From the NCBI GenBank assembly GCA_035710515.1, contig DASTDE010000004.1, positions 310,001-374,000 on the forward strand: DNA of 64,000 bases. Direction: 5' to 3'. This stretch comes from Candidatus Rubrimentiphilum sp. Its GTDB lineage: Bacteria; Vulcanimicrobiota; Vulcanimicrobiia; Vulcanimicrobiales; Vulcanimicrobiaceae. The translations under genes were made by a program, and so were the position numbers. The notes beneath the pieces were generated by a model that worked only from the letters and a program-made list of their open reading frames with translations, was not told where the DNA came from and ran no database searches. Positions within the stretch are counted from its first letter, which is position 1, and each line of letters begins with the position of its first letter. This document shows, one piece after another, positions 36,117 through 44,017 of this stretch.

Positions 36117-36436
36117 GGCTCTTTCTCGCCGGCGATTTTCTTTTTCGCCTCCGCGATCAATTTCTTGACTTTCTGACCGCCCTTGTGCCCGATCTCCTCA
36201 TAAAAATCGGCGCCGTATTTTTCTTTGACGACTTTGCCGCCTTTTTGGCCGATCGATTCGTAGAACTCAATGCCGTGGCGCTCGCGCGTGGCCTTGCCGC
36301 CCTTGCGTCCGATCTCTTCGTAGAAGCCGGAGCCATAGCGGTCGCGGACCGTGTTGCCGCCCTTTTTGCCGGCTTCGCGCACGGACATGTCACCGCCGGG
36401 CTTCTTTTCGCCGCCCTGGGGAGCCGGTTTTGCCAT
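36113..36436 (-). CDS. KGG-repeat general stress protein, three-repeat copy
   Basis: Hydrophilic, glycine- and lysine-rich protein of the GsiB/KGG type, thought to act like a hydrophilin under drying or osmotic stress. The 107-residue product opens VREAGKKGG and carries a roughly 22-residue repeat, of the form RYGSGFYEEIGRKGG, three times, ending in a Lys-rich tail. No signal peptide or membrane helix. It follows a shorter paralogue with a 20-base gap and probably shares its stress promoter. Confidence 0.88.
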   Translation of the reverse strand: MAKPAPQGGEKKPGGDMSVREAGKKGGNTVRDRYGSGFYEEIGRKGGKATRERHGIEFYESIGQKGGKVVKEKYGADFYEEIGHKGGQKVKKLIAEAKKKIAGEKEP

Positions 36437-36456
36437 TGGGATGCCCCGGTTGAGGC

Positions 36457-36675
36457 CTAGGAGCTCTTACGTTTGAGCTTCTGGCCGCCTTTTTGGCCTA
36501 TGACCTCGTAAAACGAGGGACCATACTTTTCTTTCGTGGCCTCTCCACCTTTACGGCCGATAGCCTCGTAGAACTCAGTACCGTATTTGGCCTTGACCCG
36601 CTCGCCCCCGCGCTTGCCTGCTTCGCGAACAGTCATGCCCCCGCCCGGGTTTTGGACTTGGTCTTGAATCGCCAT
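36457..36675 (-). CDS. KGG-repeat general stress protein, two-repeat copy
   Basis: Paralogue of the next gene downstream. The start is ATG 36675, with AGGGG upstream; 72 residues, MTVREAGKRGGERV followed by two KYGTEFYEAIGRKGG-type repeats and a basic end KLKRKSS. Hydrophilic and cytosolic. The two genes probably arose by tandem duplication with a change in repeat number. A promoter of the SigB/SigF form lies 38-62 bases upstream, which matches the strong SigB dependence of gsiB in Bacillus subtilis. Confidence 0.88.
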   Translation of the reverse strand: MAIQDQVQNPGGGMTVREAGKRGGERVKAKYGTEFYEAIGRKGGEATKEKYGPSFYEVIGQKGGQKLKRKSS

Positions 36676-36712
36676 GGTGGTGTTGCCCCTTATGAGTGAA
36701 CCTGCGCAGTAA

Positions 36713-36737
36713 GTACCCACTCGAAGGCTTGTTAAAC
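36713..36737 (-). promoter_or_regulatory. SigB/SigF-type stress promoter for the KGG genes
   Basis: On the minus strand GTTTAA (36737-36732), 13 bases, GGGTAC (36718-36713). The Bacillus SigB consensus is GTTTAA-N12-14-GGGTAT and the actinobacterial SigF consensus GTTT-N15-17-GGGTA; both spacings are met. It lies in the gap between coaE and the first KGG gene. Confidence 0.65.
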
Positions 36738-36772
36738 GAAAACGGGTGCTGCGGAAGGGGCCGGCCGGGTGC

Positions 36773-37351
36773 TTAGCGCGAGAGCTGTTCGTATACTGCG
36801 CGCGTGCGCTCTTTGAGCTGCACGAAGCCGCCGTCGTTTTCAATCACGTACGTCGCGCGCGTGCGAGCCTCCGCGGGATCGATCTGCGAGGCCATGCGGG
36901 CGCGGATCTGCTCTTCGCTCAAACCGTCGCGCTGCCGGATGCGCGCGATGCGCTGATCGTCCGGTGCGACAACCAAGACCGAAGCGTCGCACAGTTTGTC
37001 ATACTCCGTTTCAAACAACAGCGGAACGACTTGAACGATGATCTGCCCGGGTTTGGCATAGGCTTCGTTCGCGGCGGCCAAACGGCGCACGTGCGGATGC
37101 ACGATCGCGTTGAGGCGTTCGCGCGCGGTCGGGTCGTGAAAGATAATCTCGGCGAGCGCGGACCGGTTTAATGCGCCGTTGCGCACGACCGCCGGCCAAC
37201 TGCGCGCGATCTCGCGCAGGGCATCGCTGCCCGGCGCGACCGCTTCGCGCGCAAGTTTGTCCGTGTCGATGACATACGCGCCGAATGATTCAAGGCAGCG
37301 CGCGACCTCGCTCTTGCCGGATCCGATTCCGCCGGTCAGGCCGACTCGGAC
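36773..37351 (-). CDS. coaE: Dephospho-CoA kinase with apparent GTC start
   Basis: Last step of coenzyme A synthesis. The frame encodes the complete kinase only if it begins within the end of rpsA: translating from the GTC at 37351 gives xRVGLTGGIGSGKSEVARCL, the normal CoaE opening with its P-loop, and 192 residues in all. GGAGG stands exactly seven bases before that GTC (37363-37359). No ATG, GTG or TTG occurs in frame upstream until far inside rpsA; the first GTG in frame (37186) would remove the P-loop. Either GTC (or the CTG at 37339) is used, or a GTG was misread. Later motifs, VPLLFETEYDKLCDASVLV and RQRDGLSEEQIRARM, are typical. It overlaps rpsA by 16 bases. Confidence 0.9.
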   Translation of the reverse strand, partial: VRVGLTGGIGSGKSEVARCLESFGAYVIDTDKLAREAVAPGSDALREIARSWPAVVRNGALNRSALAEIIFHDPTARERLNAIVHPHVRRLAAANEAYAKPGQIIVQVVPLLFETEYDKLCDASVLVVAPDDQRIARIRQRDGLSEEQIRARMASQIDPAEARTRATYVIENDGGFVQLKERTRAVYEQLSR

Positions 37352-38538
37352 GGTTCGCCCTCCGCCGGCACTGCGGGTTCGGTCTCGGTCGCAGCTTCGG
37401 TCGAAGCTTCGGTAGCGTCTTCCGGAATCGGAAGCTCCTCGACCTCGATCTTGTCGATCTCTTCGGGCGGAATGTCCGCCACGTGCTGGATCGACGCGGT
37501 AATGCGCCGCGTCGAGTGATTGATCGTAAGCAGCGTTACTTCAACCTCTTGGCCCGGGCTGAACTGCGCGCCCGGATCGAACTCGCCTTTCGGCACCATT
37601 GCCAAGACGCCGGGCACGATTTCGACCAGCAGGTAATTCGGCGTAACCTTGACGATCTGCGCGCTCAAGCGGTTCGTTTCATAGAGCTTGTTCGCGTACT
37701 CGTCCCACGGATCGGGTAACGCGTGTTTGAGCGAAAGGCTGACTTTCTTGGCGTCCGGATCGAACTTCATGATCTCGACGTTCACGACGTCGCCGATCTT
37801 CACGACTTCCGACGGATGTTTGATCCGTGCGTAGCTGAGCTCGCTGTTGTGAATCAAACCGTCGATACCGCCCAAGTCTACGAATGCGCCGAACTCGGCC
37901 AGCCGCACGACCACGCCTTCGCGGATCTGTCCGACTTCCAGCGTTCCGAGCAACTCTTGCTTCTTGGCATTGAGTTCTTCCTCAAGCACAAGCCGCTGTG
38001 AGAGAACGACGCGATGGCGTTTGTGATCGAGATCGATCACTTTCAGCCGCAGCCTCTTTCCAATCAGCTCGTCGAGGTTGCCGATCGGCTGACGCCGGAT
38101 CTGCGAAGCGGGTACAAAGCCGCGCATGCCGAGGTCGACCAATACGCCACCCTTGACGACCTGCGTCACCGTCGCTTCGATCACTTCGTCGTGCTCGTGC
38201 GCTTCGATGACTTTCTCCCACGTCTTGAGCGCGCGGGCGCGCCGCTCGGAGAGAAAGAGCGTGCCGTCGTTGTCGTCGATACGGTGGATCATCACTTCCA
38301 GCGTGTCGCCGACTTTTAATTCTTTGGGCTCTATGGCCAACGAGAGTTCGCGGAAAGGCAGCGTGCCTTCGGATTTGCCGCCGATGTCTACCAGCAGTTC
38401 ATCCTGATACTTCGCGACGATCAGTCCGTTGAGGACTTGTCCTTCGTCCAGGACCTTGAGTGAATCTTCGTAGAGTTGCTGCTCGAGTGCGAGTTGATCT
38501 TCTTCCTCGGCTACCGGAGCGGTGGGTGAAGTAGAGAT
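37336..38538 (-). CDS. rpsA: 30S ribosomal protein S1, start codon abnormal
   Basis: Ribosomal mRNA-binding protein. The frame holds four S1 OB-fold domains (about 25-95, 110-180, 190-265 and 275-350) and an acidic Glu/Ala/Thr-rich tail, the four-domain architecture of many non-proteobacteria. The first in-frame standard start (TTG 38340) would cut domain one in half. Upstream coding is clear (EEEDQLALEQQLYEDSLKVL) up to the mutM stop at 38574, but contains no ATG, GTG or TTG. I place the start at ATC 38538, 12 bases after AAAGGA, giving MSTSPTAPVAEEED. Alternatively one extra G at 38548-38551 has put an ATG (38551) out of frame. It precedes coaE. Confidence 0.92.
   Translation of the reverse strand: MSTSPTAPVAEEEDQLALEQQLYEDSLKVLDEGQVLNGLIVAKYQDELLVDIGGKSEGTLPFRELSLAIEPKELKVGDTLEVMIHRIDDNDGTLFLSERRARALKTWEKVIEAHEHDEVIEATVTQVVKGGVLVDLGMRGFVPASQIRRQPIGNLDELIGKRLRLKVIDLDHKRHRVVLSQRLVLEEELNAKKQELLGTLEVGQIREGVVVRLAEFGAFVDLGGIDGLIHNSELSYARIKHPSEVVKIGDVVNVEIMKFDPDAKKVSLSLKHALPDPWDEYANKLYETNRLSAQIVKVTPNYLLVEIVPGVLAMVPKGEFDPGAQFSPGQEVEVTLLTINHSTRRITASIQHVADIPPEEIDKIEVEELPIPEDATEASTEAATETEPAVPAEGEPSESA
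37359..37363 (-). promoter_or_regulatory. Ribosome binding site that fixes the coaE start
   Basis: GGAGG on the minus strand, seven bases before the GTC at 37351. It lies inside the last codons of rpsA and is the main sign that coaE translation begins at that GTC. Confidence 0.65.
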
Positions 38539-38571
38539 TTTAGAGTTCCATCCTTTATATTTATTTGTTCC

Positions 38572-39384
38572 TTATCTTTGACAGGTGCGGCACCACCAGG
38601 TACCGCGCTGGGCCAGAACCGTTCGCACGATCGGCCGTCCGCACCGTTCGCATTTGCCCCCGGCCCTTCCGTAGACCGAGAGCGCATTTTGAAAGCCGCC
38701 TTGGCGGCCCCGCGCATCGACGTAATCGTCGACGCTCGTGCCCCGCAGAGCAATCGAACGCTGCAAAACCTCGACGATGGCGTTATGCAGCCGGCGTGCG
38801 GCCGGCTTGGTCAACGCTTTCGCGGGAGCGCCCGGACGGATCCGGGCTCCCCACAGCGCCTCGCAAGCATAGATATTCCCAACACCCGCGATGCGCCGCT
38901 GATCGAGCAACAACGCCTTGATAGGCGTCGTCCGCCCCGAAAGCATACCGATAAAGCGCTCCGGAGTAAAGTCCCCCGAAAGCGGCTCCACGCCGAGTTG
39001 CGAATCCCACGCCTCGCCGCGCTCGACCAAGCGCATGCGTCCAAACTGGCGGGCGTCGGCAAACGCGAGCCGGGCGCCGTCGGTGAACGTCAGCGTCACG
39101 TGCTGGTAGGGAATCGCCGGTTCTCCCTTTTCCAGCACCACAAGCCGCCCGGTCATCCGCAAGCTGACGACCAGCCGCCTGCCCGAAGCAAGTTCGATCA
39201 CGGTGTATTTTCCGCGACGCGTCACGGCAACGATCCGCTCTCCGCGAACCGCCCTGCGAAAATTCACGCCCTGCGGCGCGGTTGCCATTTTTGCGAGCGT
39301 GACGTCCGCTTTGGCGATCGTCTTGCCGGCGATGCTCGCGGCGAGACCGCGCACGATCGTCTCGACCTCCGGCAACTCGGGCAT
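38572..39384 (-). CDS. mutM: Formamidopyrimidine-DNA glycosylase
   Basis: Base-excision repair enzyme removing 8-oxoguanine. The 270-residue product begins with the obligatory PELPEVET (catalytic proline 2, glutamate 3), has the conserved lysine in RRGKYTVIEL, the helix-two-turn-helix RIAGVGNIYACEALW and a complete C-terminal zinc finger, CERCGRP ... CRTCQR. Its start overlaps the DUF192 stop by one base. It is followed by rpsA after 33 bases. Confidence 0.97.
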   Translation of the reverse strand: MPELPEVETIVRGLAASIAGKTIAKADVTLAKMATAPQGVNFRRAVRGERIVAVTRRGKYTVIELASGRRLVVSLRMTGRLVVLEKGEPAIPYQHVTLTFTDGARLAFADARQFGRMRLVERGEAWDSQLGVEPLSGDFTPERFIGMLSGRTTPIKALLLDQRRIAGVGNIYACEALWGARIRPGAPAKALTKPAARRLHNAIVEVLQRSIALRGTSVDDYVDARGRQGGFQNALSVYGRAGGKCERCGRPIVRTVLAQRGTWWCRTCQR

Positions 39385-39830
39385 TACGGCAACTTGGAGA
39401 TGCGGACGCCGTACCAGAAACCGTCGCGCGCGGCTTCGCCCGCCGGCAGCTCCAGAACGTACTTGGCGATGCCGTCACGCCGTGGGATAAGGTTGTCGGG
39501 CGTATCGAGCGGCACAACCGGAACGTTGGCAAACACGTTGCGGACGATTCCGTTCTTTCCGATGAAGACCATGTCGAGCGGCAGAAGCGTATCCTTCATC
39601 CAAAATTCAATCGGCGCATCGGCGTCAAACACAAAGAGCATACCGGTGTGCGCAGCCAGTTTGCGCACGCCCATGAGGCCGCGCTCGCGCTGCTGCTCCG
39701 TCCGCGCTACCTGCACGCGCAGGCGGGCGGACGGCGCGCTCAACCACATCGCCGGCAAGATCTGCGGAGTCGGAACCGGCTGCGGCGAGCTCGTGTTCAG
39801 TGCAACCGCGAGAACAAGCGCCTCAAGCAT
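39384..39830 (-). CDS. DUF192 family protein
   Basis: Conserved small protein of the DUF192 family, whose function is not established. The 148-residue product has an N-terminal hydrophobic segment that may be a signal or anchor, then the family pattern: ARTEQQRERGLMGVRKL, MLFVFDADAPIEFWMKDTLLPLDMVFI, and VLELPAGEAARDGFWYG. It lies between polA and mutM, overlapping polA by eight bases and mutM by one. Confidence 0.85.
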   Translation of the reverse strand: MLEALVLAVALNTSSPQPVPTPQILPAMWLSAPSARLRVQVARTEQQRERGLMGVRKLAAHTGMLFVFDADAPIEFWMKDTLLPLDMVFIGKNGIVRNVFANVPVVPLDTPDNLIPRRDGIAKYVLELPAGEAARDGFWYGVRISKLP

Positions 39831-42435
39831 CTACAGTCTCCTCGACGTCGTACCAATTCTCTCCGACTTTGACGGTGACGTCGAGCGGCACGCTGAGCTG
39901 CATGACGTTTTTCATTCCCTCGCGCACCAGCGCGGTGACGTCCGCCAGTTCGGCGCGCGGCACTTCAAAGATCAGCTCGTCGTGAATCTGCAAGAGCATC
40001 TTCGCCGCCAGCTCCCGTTCAATCAATTTTTCTCCGATCCGGACCATCGCGAGCTTCATGAGATCCGCCGCGCTCCCTTGTAACGGAGCGTTGGTGGCTT
40101 CGCGTTCCGCCGCGGACCGCAGCATGTAGTTGCTCGACTTTAAGGCGGGCATGTACCGCCGGCGGCCGAGAATCGTAGTCACGTAGCCCAGCTCGCGCCC
40201 TTGCTCGATGATGCTCTCGATATACTCGCGCACGTTCGGGAAACGTGCGAAGTAGGCGGTGGTTATTTCGCGGGCGTCCGCGCGCGGGATCTCCAGCCGC
40301 TGCGCCAGGCCGAAATCGGACATGCCGTAGAGTAAACCGAAGTTCACCGACTTCGCCATCCGCCGCTGATTCGGATCGACGCTGGTCCCCGCGGGAACCG
40401 CAAAAATCTGACGTGCCGTAAAGTCGTGGATGTCTTGACCTTCGTGAAACGCGCTGCGCATGGCTTCGTCGCCGGAGAGATGCGCCATCAGCCGCAATTC
40501 GATCTGATTGTAGTCGGCCGCCAGCAGCACGGCATCTTTGCCCGGCGCCACAAAGGCGCGCCGGATCCGCCGGCCCAGGTCGCCGCGCACCGGAATGTTT
40601 TGCAGATTCGGATTCGTGGAGCTCAGCCGGCCCGTTGCAGTGGCCGTTTGATTGAAGATCGTGCGCAGGCGGCCGTCGCGCGGATCGGTGAGCGCCGGGA
40701 TCACGTCCACGTAGGTGTTCTTGAGTTTGGTTACCTCGCGATACTCGAGCACCTTGGCGCAGATTGGATAGTCGCGCGAGAGGCCGGCCAGAATCTCAAC
40801 GCCGGTCGCCCACCCGGTCTTCGTTTTCTTTCCGTTGGGAAGACAAAGTTTTTCGAAGAGAATGTTGCCGAGTTGCTGCGGCGAGCCGATGTTAAATTCG
40901 TCGCCGGCCAGCGTGTAGATCTCGCCCTGCAGCCGCGCGATCGTTTTCTCAATCTCGCCGGCCAAGCGGGTCAATTCCGCGGGATCGATCGCCACGCCGG
41001 TCCATTCCATCTTCGCAAGGATCGGCGCGAGCGGAACTTCGACGTCTTCATACAGCCGCAGCTGATCGCGCGCTTGGAGTTCGCCGCGCTCTCTGTCGAC
41101 CAGACGCAACACTGCATCGGCGTGAGCGGCGACGTCCTCGCCGGCCGTGAGCTCCAGAAACTCTTGCGTTGCATCGTCGATACGGGCAAACGTGCGCGAC
41201 GGATTGAGCAAGTGTGCACCGATCATCGTATCGTCGGCAAATGCGCGCTCGGCAAACCCGCGGTCGTGCAAGACGTGCAGGACGGCTTTTACGTCGTGCG
41301 CGGCCAGGCGCTGTCCGCCGAGCCAAACTTTTTCGAACGCCGCTCGCACCGGGTCATGCGCGAGTGCGCCCGCCAAAAACGACAGACCGCTGCCGGTCGA
41401 ACTCGTTATTCCAATCTCGCCGTCGGATTTTACCGCGAAAGCAAGCCGTTCGGCAGACTCCAAACTCTCGAGCTCGCGCGCCAATTGCGCGTATTCGGGC
41501 GGATCCGTGGCCGCAATATACGATCGGTAGTTGCCGGTTAGGCGCTCTTGCGCGTGCAGCAGCGGCAGCTCCGCCGGCACGTTCAGTCTTCCGAGCAGCG
41601 TCTTGAATTCGAGCTCGCTGTACAACCGGTAAAGTTCGTCATTCCCGGCGGGCGTGTATTGCGATTCGGCCCAATTCACGTTCAAATCCAGCCGGTCGTT
41701 GGCCACTGAAACGTCGCGGCACACCAGCGCCTGTTTTCCGTACTCCTCGACGAGCTTTTGCAGCTTCGGCGAACCGGCGAGCGACGGATCCGCGACGAGC
41801 GCGTCGAGCGAACCGGCGGCTTTGATCAACTTGATCGCGGTTTTTTCGCCGACGCCCGGAATGCCGGGCAAATTGTCGGACGGGTCGCCTTTGAGTCCGC
41901 GATAATCCGGCAGTTGTTTGGGATCCAGATCGAAGCGTTCGCGCACGGCCGCTACATCGTAACGCGCGAGTTCGGTGATGCCGCGCCGCGTCATCAGAAC
42001 GGTGGTTGCGTCGTCCACGAGCTGCAGCAGATCCAGATCGCCCGTGACGATCAGCGCGCGCTCGCCGGCTTCTTTGGCTTGGCGCGCCAACGTGGCGATG
42101 ACGTCGTCCGCTTCCTCTCCCTCGATCTCGAGGATCGGGATATGGTTGGTCTCCAGAATCTGCCGAACCAACGCAAACTGTGGGCGCAGATCGTCCGGCA
42201 TGCGATCGCGCTGCGCTTTATACTGTTGATAGAGCGCGACGCGGTGTGCCGGCAGTCCTTTGTCGAATGCGGCAATGACGTGCGTCGGCTTTTCGTCATT
42301 GACGATCTTGTTGAGCATCATCGTAAAGCCGTAGGCTGCATTGATCGGAACGCCGCGCGTGGTCGTCAGCGGAGGCAGAGCGAAAAAGGCTCGATAGACG
42401 AGCCCGTAGGTGTCCAGGAGCATCAAACTCGCCAT
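39823..42435 (-). CDS. polA: DNA polymerase I with probably inactive proofreading domain
   Basis: Repair and Okazaki-fragment polymerase. The start is ATG 42435 (MASLMLLDTYGLVYRAFFA), giving 870 residues. The 5'-3' nuclease domain (1-300) has EGEEADDVIATLA, TGDLDLLQLV and GLKGDPSDNLPGIPGVGEKTA. The polymerase domain has motif A DYNQIELRLMAHLSGD, motif B RRMAKSVNFGLLYG and motif C QIHDELIFEV. The middle domain (about 310-480) keeps the 3'-5' exonuclease fold but I cannot find its DxE metal motif, so proofreading is probably absent, as in Taq and Bacillus enzymes. It heads the polA-DUF192-mutM-rpsA-coaE run. Confidence 0.96.
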   Translation of the reverse strand: MASLMLLDTYGLVYRAFFALPPLTTTRGVPINAAYGFTMMLNKIVNDEKPTHVIAAFDKGLPAHRVALYQQYKAQRDRMPDDLRPQFALVRQILETNHIPILEIEGEEADDVIATLARQAKEAGERALIVTGDLDLLQLVDDATTVLMTRRGITELARYDVAAVRERFDLDPKQLPDYRGLKGDPSDNLPGIPGVGEKTAIKLIKAAGSLDALVADPSLAGSPKLQKLVEEYGKQALVCRDVSVANDRLDLNVNWAESQYTPAGNDELYRLYSELEFKTLLGRLNVPAELPLLHAQERLTGNYRSYIAATDPPEYAQLARELESLESAERLAFAVKSDGEIGITSSTGSGLSFLAGALAHDPVRAAFEKVWLGGQRLAAHDVKAVLHVLHDRGFAERAFADDTMIGAHLLNPSRTFARIDDATQEFLELTAGEDVAAHADAVLRLVDRERGELQARDQLRLYEDVEVPLAPILAKMEWTGVAIDPAELTRLAGEIEKTIARLQGEIYTLAGDEFNIGSPQQLGNILFEKLCLPNGKKTKTGWATGVEILAGLSRDYPICAKVLEYREVTKLKNTYVDVIPALTDPRDGRLRTIFNQTATATGRLSSTNPNLQNIPVRGDLGRRIRRAFVAPGKDAVLLAADYNQIELRLMAHLSGDEAMRSAFHEGQDIHDFTARQIFAVPAGTSVDPNQRRMAKSVNFGLLYGMSDFGLAQRLEIPRADAREITTAYFARFPNVREYIESIIEQGRELGYVTTILGRRRYMPALKSSNYMLRSAAEREATNAPLQGSAADLMKLAMVRIGEKLIERELAAKMLLQIHDELIFEVPRAELADVTALVREGMKNVMQLSVPLDVTVKVGENWYDVEETVDA

Positions 42436-42509
42436 TATCGCGCGCCCGCGGAACCCATAGGGCCTACCCGTTCGTTGCCTTGCAGCGATGCAGAACAATC
42501 GGAGGCAAT

Positions 42510-43127
42510 ATGTGTAAAAATGGGAAAACGTCCGGACATGAACGCTCGGCTTTCGACGGTAGCCGCATGAGGCGCCTGCGCTCCATTTTTCTGGTCGCGA
42601 GCGCCCTCTTGGCGCTTCCCTTAGCCGCCGGCGCGGCGAGCGCTCCGGCCCCTGTCGCGACGCCGAAACTGCCGACGAAACCCCTGCACGTCGATCTGCA
42701 AGTGGAAGTCAATAAGCTCGGGCAAGTCGTACGCGTGCTGCACGGCAACCTGTCGGGCAACGTTCCATTCGATACGATGGTGATGGGCAACGCGCTGCAG
42801 ATGTGGATCCGCGATCGGCGCGGACAAACGGTTACGGCCGTCGTCGGATTATATCGCGTGAACTACGATTACGATCCCCGCAAACATTCCGTGCATCGCA
42901 AAATCGCCTTGATCAAGCGCGGCGGCAACTGGGCCAACGAAGACGGCGCCGCCACTAAAATGCTGGCCGACGCCAAGAAACAGGCGCAAGCGGCGGAGGA
43001 AGCTTTGGCGCGGCTGCGCGCCGAGCAAAAGAAACAACAATTGGAGCAGAACAACAATCTGCCCGACATCAACGGCATCCTGAAGAAATCCACGAAGCCG
43101 TCTCCATCGCCCTCACCCCACGCCTAG
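42510..43127 (+). CDS. Secreted protein of unknown function with coiled-coil tail
   Basis: The start is ATG 42510, preceded by GGAGG four bases upstream; an ATG at 42567 would give a tighter signal peptide but lacks a good ribosome site. The 205-residue product has a signal sequence (RRLRSIFLVASALLALPLAAGAASA), a small beta-rich domain and an Ala/Glu/Lys coiled coil (about 150-185) ending in a Pro/Ser tail. No family recognised. It diverges from polA. Confidence 0.6.
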   Translation: MCKNGKTSGHERSAFDGSRMRRLRSIFLVASALLALPLAAGAASAPAPVATPKLPTKPLHVDLQVEVNKLGQVVRVLHGNLSGNVPFDTMVMGNALQMWIRDRRGQTVTAVVGLYRVNYDYDPRKHSVHRKIALIKRGGNWANEDGAATKMLADAKKQAQAAEEALARLRAEQKKQQLEQNNNLPDINGILKKSTKPSPSPSPHA

Positions 43128-43133
43128 GCATCC

Positions 43134-43976
43134 ATGCGGTATGTGACGTTCGCGCACGGCGGCCGGCAGCGTCCCGGCTTCGTCGAGAACGATCGCGTTA
43201 CTCCGATCGACTGTGAATCGCTGATCGCGTACATCGCACTGCCTGCAACGGCGCGCGCCGGCCGTCACCTTTCCGAATCGTACGCGTTAGGCGACGTTTC
43301 ACTCGCGGCTCCCGTGCGTCCGCACAAAAACATCTTCGCCGTCGGACGCAACTATATGGAACACGCCAAAGAAGGCGCGCGTGCTGCCGGACGCGATTTG
43401 AAATTGCCCGACGTGCCGACTTTCTTTACCAAGGCGCCGACCGCGATCGCCGACCCGGATCAAACGGTCGAGCTCTCTCGCGCGGTTTCCCCGGAGTACG
43501 ACTGGGAAGCCGAACTCGCGATCGTCATGGGTGCGCGCGTGAAAGACGTTCCCGCCGAGAGCGCTCTCGAAGCAGTCTTCGGGTACACCTGTTTCAACGA
43601 TATTACGGCGCGCGATCTGCAGCGCGCGCACGGACAGTGGTTTAAAGGAAAGAGTTTGGACAATGCAGCTCCCATGGGGCCGTGGATCGTGCCGGCCGCC
43701 GCGATCGGTGATGCGCAGCATTTGGACATTGCGCTGCGCGTGAACGGAGTCGAGAAGCAGCACAGCAATACCGCCGGCATGATATTTTCGATTCCCAGAA
43801 TCATTGCGGAGCTGAGCAAGGGCATGACGCTGGAGCCCGGCGACGTCATCGCGACCGGCACGCCCGAGGGCGTCGGATTTGCGCGGACGCCGCCCGAGTT
43901 CTTCAAAGACGGCGACACCGTCGAAGTGGAGATCGAAAAGATCGGCGTTTTGCGCAACCGCATTCACCTAATCTAA
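43134..43976 (+). CDS. Fumarylacetoacetate hydrolase family protein
   Basis: Metal-dependent hydrolase/decarboxylase of C-C bonds in keto acids. The 280-residue product has the family core: KNIFAVGRNYMEHAKEG, DVPTFFTKAPTAI, YDWEAELAIVMG with metal-binding glutamates, and DVIATGTPEGVGFAR. Substrate is not predictable; homologues act on acylpyruvates, oxaloacetate or catechol meta-cleavage products. It stands alone, seven bases after the secreted coiled-coil gene and 41 bases before pntAA. Confidence 0.9.
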   Translation: MRYVTFAHGGRQRPGFVENDRVTPIDCESLIAYIALPATARAGRHLSESYALGDVSLAAPVRPHKNIFAVGRNYMEHAKEGARAAGRDLKLPDVPTFFTKAPTAIADPDQTVELSRAVSPEYDWEAELAIVMGARVKDVPAESALEAVFGYTCFNDITARDLQRAHGQWFKGKSLDNAAPMGPWIVPAAAIGDAQHLDIALRVNGVEKQHSNTAGMIFSIPRIIAELSKGMTLEPGDVIATGTPEGVGFARTPPEFFKDGDTVEVEIEKIGVLRNRIHLI

Positions 43977-44017
43977 AGCGAAGGGTTCGCTCGGCGGGGC
44001 GGGAAACGGTCGGCCCG

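Noticed and set aside
38578-40083. 501-residue plus-strand frame opposite mutM, DUF192 and polA
   Set aside because: Antisense shadow across three secure genes; composition typical of high-GC antisense frames.
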